55,653 bases of DNA from Allomuricauda sp. (GTDB taxonomy: Bacteria > Bacteroidota > Bacteroidia > Flavobacteriales > Flavobacteriaceae), in NCBI RefSeq assembly GCF_002699205.1, contig NZ_PABT01000030.1:1-55653 (forward strand), in the 5' to 3' direction. Of this stretch, positions 52,730 to 55,653 are shown in pieces. A program made the translations under genes and the position numbers. Under the pieces are notes generated by a model. It had not been told where the DNA came from. It saw only the letters and a program-made list of their open reading frames with translations, and searched no databases. Position 1 is the stretch's first letter, and each line of letters starts with the position of its first letter.

Positions 52730-53227
52730 ATGCAGGAAACCGTGAAAAGACAAAGAATTTACTTCATTCTGATATTGGTAATCTTTAACCATACATTGAG
52801 CTATGCACAAAATCCCTTCGAGGTAATCGAAGAACCATTGCACTATAGCAAAAAAGCGAGCAGTTTCACCATAAATATTATTGGGTACAATGAAGACTTT
52901 GTGATGAACGAATGGCAGAAGTACATCACCGATTTTTCAGGATTGACCTATGTGACGGCGGTGAACAAAGGTGTTGTGGAGATGGAATCAAAAGGGGTGG
53001 TTTTTCCACTGCTGAACGATGACCAAGTGACCCTTTACACCCGTTTTTCTCCAAACAGGGCCCTTACGGGGGTGCTTTTGACCGTTTGGATACAAAGTGC
53101 GGATGGCACCTTCTTTTCGTCCAAGTCCGGCAAGGAAGAGGCCGAACGCATAAAAAATTGGCTTTTTGAGTTTCAAGATAAGATCAGGCTGCTCAACACG
53201 AGGATCAAATACAACCAAAAGTTTTAA
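52730..53227 (+). CDS. Secreted protein of unknown function
   Basis: A 165-aa precursor with a signal peptide (IYFILILVIFNHTLSYAQ, ending about residue 27) and a mature domain of mixed strands (SSFTINIIGYNEDFVMNEWQ, GVVEMESKGVVF, ALTGVLLTVWIQSADGTFF). It was not recognised. It is the last gene of the first plus-strand stress operon: its 3' end forms one arm of an intrinsic terminator. Confidence 0.6.
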   Translation: MQETVKRQRIYFILILVIFNHTLSYAQNPFEVIEEPLHYSKKASSFTINIIGYNEDFVMNEWQKYITDFSGLTYVTAVNKGVVEMESKGVVFPLLNDDQVTLYTRFSPNRALTGVLLTVWIQSADGTFFSSKSGKEEAERIKNWLFEFQDKIRLLNTRIKYNQKF

Positions 53228-53241
53228 GGTTGTATTTTTTT
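53207..53241 (+). terminator. Intrinsic terminator overlapping a stop codon
   Basis: AAATACAACC (53207-53216) pairs with GGTTGTATTT (53228-53237), followed by a T-run to 53241. The 5' arm lies inside the last codons of the 52730 gene. It ends the sigma/dnaJ/ftsH operon and separates it from the second hsp20 module. Confidence 0.8.
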
Positions 53242-53444
53242 AAAAACTGGCAAAGTCGCAAATTGCTGGGGGGGTGTTTAAGGTCTTACAAAAGAAAATT
53301 CGATGCCAAGCACAGGAACGTCCTATAATATCAGGATAAAGAACCAAATTTTGGTATTGTGGACATTCGAGATGGGGAGTTTAATTTGTAGAATGGTTGA
53401 TCTGTACATCTTCAAGCTGTTTTTTATAATTTTAACATTTCCGT

Positions 53445-53458
53445 TTGATTCAAATCAA
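53445..53458 (+). promoter_or_regulatory. TTGATT-N2-AATCAA dyad, upstream of hsp20 (plus)
   Basis: TTGATTCAAATCAA stands 57 bp before the hsp20 ATG at 53516. It is the same 14-mer, in the same orientation relative to the gene, as the site at 45738-45751. The rest of the 288-bp gap (53228-53515) holds no convincing gene. Confidence 0.5.
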
Positions 53459-53515
53459 GTGACAAAAGCAGCATGGATTTTACCTTTAAGCGTATTAACC
53501 TTAAAATAAAGTACC

Positions 53516-53935
53516 ATGTCACTATTACGATCAAATTTTCCGGCTTTTTCGGTCTTCAACGACCTGTTCGACAGCGATTTTTACCGATCAAATGTTGCGG
53601 GACAGAACTGGGTGCCCGCTGTGAACGTAGTCGAAAACGACACAGATTTTGAAATCGAGGTCGCGGCACCCGGTATGCAAAAAGACCAATTCGATGTATC
53701 GGTAGAAAATGGTGTTTTGACCATTTCAGGCAACGTCACCAAGGAAGAAGAACAAAAAGAAAGGAACTTTACCAGAAAGGAGTTCACTACAAAATCATTT
53801 ACCCGGTCGTTCACACTTCCCGAAAACCTGGACGATGAGGGCATTGCGGCAAAGTACCAAAACGGGGTTCTGCATCTGACATTGAAGAAAAAAGAGAAAA
53901 AAGAGCCCCAAAAAAAACAGATCAGTGTAAGTTAA
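53516..53935 (+). CDS. Small heat shock protein Hsp20, type 1 (second copy)
   Basis: A 139-aa Hsp20. The alpha-crystallin domain (about residues 38-130) shows TDFEIEVAAPGMQKDQFDVS, VLTISGNVTKEEE, FTRSFTLPENLDDEGIAAKY and NGVLHLTLKKKEKK, and it ends in the IxV-type tail QISVS. The N-terminal arm is Phe-rich (LLRSNFPAFSVFNDLFDSDF). It is closest in pattern to the type 1 protein at 45157 and has the same 14-bp dyad upstream. It opens the second hsp20/yfdX module. Confidence 0.92.
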   Translation: MSLLRSNFPAFSVFNDLFDSDFYRSNVAGQNWVPAVNVVENDTDFEIEVAAPGMQKDQFDVSVENGVLTISGNVTKEEEQKERNFTRKEFTTKSFTRSFTLPENLDDEGIAAKYQNGVLHLTLKKKEKKEPQKKQISVS

Positions 53936-53990
53936 TCGGCTTTGGGCTCTGTTAAATTGAGATTGTAGGACAAAGATTAAAATCAAGACC

Positions 53991-54434
53991 ATGGAACGTT
54001 TTGAGAAAAATCACGACCATATCAATGGTTCCGACTGGGAACTCATCTATGCCCAAACGGAACGATGGAAAGATGAATCCAGTTTCTTTGAAGAAGAATT
54101 TCAGTTTCTCCATAACCTTATTGGCGGTTATCTGGTTTGGCTAAGCCATGAGGATAACCTCAACCAGGCAAAGGGCTTGGTGGAACGGCTCAATTCGTTG
54201 AGCGGCCAGAACAGGGCCCTTGGCCGCAGAATAACGGGTCAGTTGATTGCTTTGGAAGAACTTCAGAACGGTTCCTTTACAGGGGATGAGCCAAAGGTCA
54301 AAAATGACGCTACAGCAATACAGGCGATACTGGAGGACTTTGTCAAAGAATTTAGGGATCTAAAAAAGGAGATACACCACCTGACCAAAATTGTATCCAA
54401 AACAGAAAAATTCAACAGTTTGATAAAAAAATAA
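53991..54434 (+). CDS. Coiled-coil protein of unknown function (paralogue of 49639 gene)
   Basis: A 147-aa soluble helical protein. DWELIYAQTERWKDESSFFE near the N-terminus echoes LEWLDIVEFWKDEVVFFKKL of the 49639 protein, and two long heptad-rich helices follow (AKGLVERLNSLSGQNRALGR; VKEFRDLKKEIHHLTKIVSK). Found twice beside stress chaperones, it is likely a working part of the island, for example an adaptor; this is inference. It stands between the two hsp20 genes of the second module, 4 bp from the second. Confidence 0.55.
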   Translation: MERFEKNHDHINGSDWELIYAQTERWKDESSFFEEEFQFLHNLIGGYLVWLSHEDNLNQAKGLVERLNSLSGQNRALGRRITGQLIALEELQNGSFTGDEPKVKNDATAIQAILEDFVKEFRDLKKEIHHLTKIVSKTEKFNSLIKK

Positions 54435-54438
54435 CACT

Positions 54439-54876
54439 ATGAACCTTTTTAAATGGACAAAGAGCCTGAAGCCAAAATTTCCCAACATCGTTGAGAACTT
54501 TTTTGGCAAGAAAATAGACGACGCGGTAGGGCACGATGAACTGGTGGCCACTGTGCCCTCGGTCAATATCATGGACAAGAAAAAATCGTTCGAGGTCTCT
54601 TTGGCACTGCCAGGAGTGGACAAAGGGGATGTCAACGTGGAGGTCATCGATGACCGTCTCGTCATATCGTCCCAAAAACAGTATGAGAAAGAAGAAAGCG
54701 ACGGCAACTGGATGCGCAAGGAATTTGGCTATGCCTCCTTCCAAAGGGTGTTTCAGTTGCCCGAAAACAGTAACCCCGATGATATTGATGCTTCGATGAA
54801 AAACGGGGTGTTGAAAATTTCCATTGGGAAACTCAAAGAGGGCAGTCCGACGAAAAGAAAAATTCAGCTGAGCTGA
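54439..54876 (+). CDS. Small heat shock protein Hsp20, type 2 (second copy)
   Basis: A 145-aa Hsp20 with alpha-crystallin domain at about residues 40-135 (SFEVSLALPGVDKGDVNVEV, LVISSQKQYEKEE, FQRVFQLPENSNPDDIDASM, NGVLKISIGK), ending KRKIQLS. The N-terminal arm SLKPKFPNIVENFFGKK and VATVPSVNIMDKK parallel the type 2 copy at 44636 (KFPPFIERF; VTIPSTNISD). It follows the coiled-coil gene by 4 bp and precedes a yfdX-like gene, as the other type 2 copy does. Confidence 0.92.
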   Translation: MNLFKWTKSLKPKFPNIVENFFGKKIDDAVGHDELVATVPSVNIMDKKKSFEVSLALPGVDKGDVNVEVIDDRLVISSQKQYEKEESDGNWMRKEFGYASFQRVFQLPENSNPDDIDASMKNGVLKISIGKLKEGSPTKRKIQLS

Positions 54877-54917
54877 TGTGTTATCGACAAAAAATAACAA
54901 CACCAAAAACACTAAAA

Positions 54918-55653
54918 ATGAAAACTATTTACGGAAAAAGAATTTATGTACTAATGGCACTGATTACGTTGAACTCATGTGCCCAAGATACGTCTGATAG
55001 CAAAAGTAACAAAGAAGCAAGCTCCACTGCTGAAAACGAAGTGGTGCGCATGGACAAACCCGAGACCCTTGACATGTCAAAAGAAGATCTGAACAGTGGG
55101 GTCCAAGGCAAAGCAGTGGAAGAAGTTGATAAGGCCTCTTCAGAGATTATTGAAGAAGCGGCAACGGCGGTACAGCATACGTACGAAGCCATAAAGGCCA
55201 TTAACGATAAGGATAAAAAGGCAGCTCTGGATGCCCTTGAAAAAGCAACCGGTAAACTGGAGCTTTTAGTGGCACGGGAGCCGAGTTTAGCCCTTCTGCC
55301 TGTAGAGGTCACCACTAAGACCAGGGATCTTATTGCTGACTTGAAGGTTATCAAAAAGCAAAAGAAAATGGCAGAAAAGGCCATTGAGGACGATTACCTA
55401 CAGGTGGCACGGCGTGCCATAGCCGATATGGCCAGTGAGGTCGAGATTTCCACTGTATCCGTTCCCCTGACCACCTATCCCGATGCCATGAAGGTGGCCG
55501 CCATACTCCTTGATGAGGACAAGATGGATGAGGCCAAGATCGCCCTATACACTGCCTTGAATACCCTGGTCATCGAAAAGGAAATCATACCATTGCCCAT
55601 CTTAAGGGCAGAGGTCATGATCGCCGCTGCCCAAAGTGAGGATGCCAAGGACG
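54918..55653 (+). CDS. YfdX-family lipoprotein (second copy), cut by window edge
   Basis: The first 245 codons of a lipoprotein (lipobox ITLNSC, Cys about residue 21) starting at ATG 54918, 41 bp after hsp20. The body repeats the YfdX pattern of the 43655 protein: AAVQ-type helix HTYEAIKAINDKDKKAALDA, LEKATGKLELLVAREPSLAL, a strand STVSVPLTTYPDAMKVAAIL, then DEAKIALYTALNTLVIEKEI followed by IPLPILRAE. It lacks the first copy's intervening residues in places but aligns along its visible length. The C-terminus and further genes of the island lie outside. Confidence 0.78.
   Translation, partial: MKTIYGKRIYVLMALITLNSCAQDTSDSKSNKEASSTAENEVVRMDKPETLDMSKEDLNSGVQGKAVEEVDKASSEIIEEAATAVQHTYEAIKAINDKDKKAALDALEKATGKLELLVAREPSLALLPVEVTTKTRDLIADLKVIKKQKKMAEKAIEDDYLQVARRAIADMASEVEISTVSVPLTTYPDAMKVAAILLDEDKMDEAKIALYTALNTLVIEKEIIPLPILRAEVMIAAAQSEDAKD

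Noticed and set aside
53303..53509. 68-codon frame before the second hsp20 module
   Set aside because: It ends just before the hsp20 start, overlaps the shared dyad and has no protein-like features.

Overview
The window reads as an accessory region of a marine-type Flavobacteriaceae (Bacteroidota) genome. The evidence is a SusC/SusD pair, a DUF6520-like small protein, an RteC protein, CTnDOT-style traEFGIJKMN genes, and near absence of strong Shine-Dalgarno sites. No rRNA, tRNA or CRISPR array was seen. Both ends are cut inside genes: an IS21-family istA on the left and a yfdX-like gene on the right.

Layout. (1) 1-409: end of an IS21-family element whose insertion cut the 3' end of the neighbouring SIR2 gene. 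(2) 370-6317: AT-rich minus-strand putative defence cluster: SIR2, PIN-like, SIR2-like, ComEC-type metallo-beta-lactamase, an unknown protein, and an XRE regulator with a perfect 28-bp palindrome upstream. (3) 6318-6977: non-coding, with a ~100-bp imperfect cruciform. (4) 6978-19699: SusC, SusD and a metzincin-like protease facing a minus-strand block (DUF6520-like Cys-rich peptide, propeller-like protein, MauE/DoxX, PAS-AraC regulator, SpoIIAA-like protein), then a divergent alpha-oxoamine synthase-GNAT fusion. Direct repeats of AAACGGA spaced 21 bp lie upstream of the MauE operon and of the fusion gene, so one AraC regulon is likely. (5) 19712-22313: backbone of the mobile element: rteC, a HTH_17 protein, a replication-like winged-helix protein, a DnaC-like ATPase, twin 26-bp palindromes and 11-bp phased repeats. 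(6) 22406-30505: a compact four-gene cassette with two PD-(D/E)XK-like proteins, a 693-aa orphan and a Cap4-like-nuclease/STAND/TPR protein; a putative undescribed anti-phage system. (7) 30809-37551: traE, F, G, I, J, K, M, N. (8) 37646-39196: a class II Fic gene flanked by two ~195-bp copies of its own upstream region, the second leading into a dead 15-codon fic start.

(9) 39474-55653: the most striking part, a proteostasis/stress island. Minus strand from 45633: hsp20, hsp20, yfdX-like lipoprotein, DUF2158-like protein, lipoprotein, degP/htrA, then patatin and two small envelope proteins. Plus strand from 45942: sigma-like factor, CbpA-type DnaJ, FtsH, coiled-coil protein, small conserved protein, thioredoxin with a novel C-terminal domain, membrane protein, MscS, secreted protein, then a second hsp20 / coiled-coil / hsp20 / yfdX module. 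The gene set (sHsp, FtsH, YfdX, Trx, DegP) parallels the transmissible locus of stress tolerance (tLST/LHR) of Gammaproteobacteria, but with different partners, its own sigma-like factor and a conjugative neighbourhood. The hsp20-hsp20-yfdX module occurs twice, and both copies have a TTGATT-N2-AATCAA dyad upstream.

How it fits together (inference): a conjugative element, integrative or plasmid-like, carries two defence cargoes and a stress-survival cargo around a partial transfer module. Integrase, relaxase, coupling protein and the rest of tra are not in the window. All functions are from reading sequence motifs; no database search was made.
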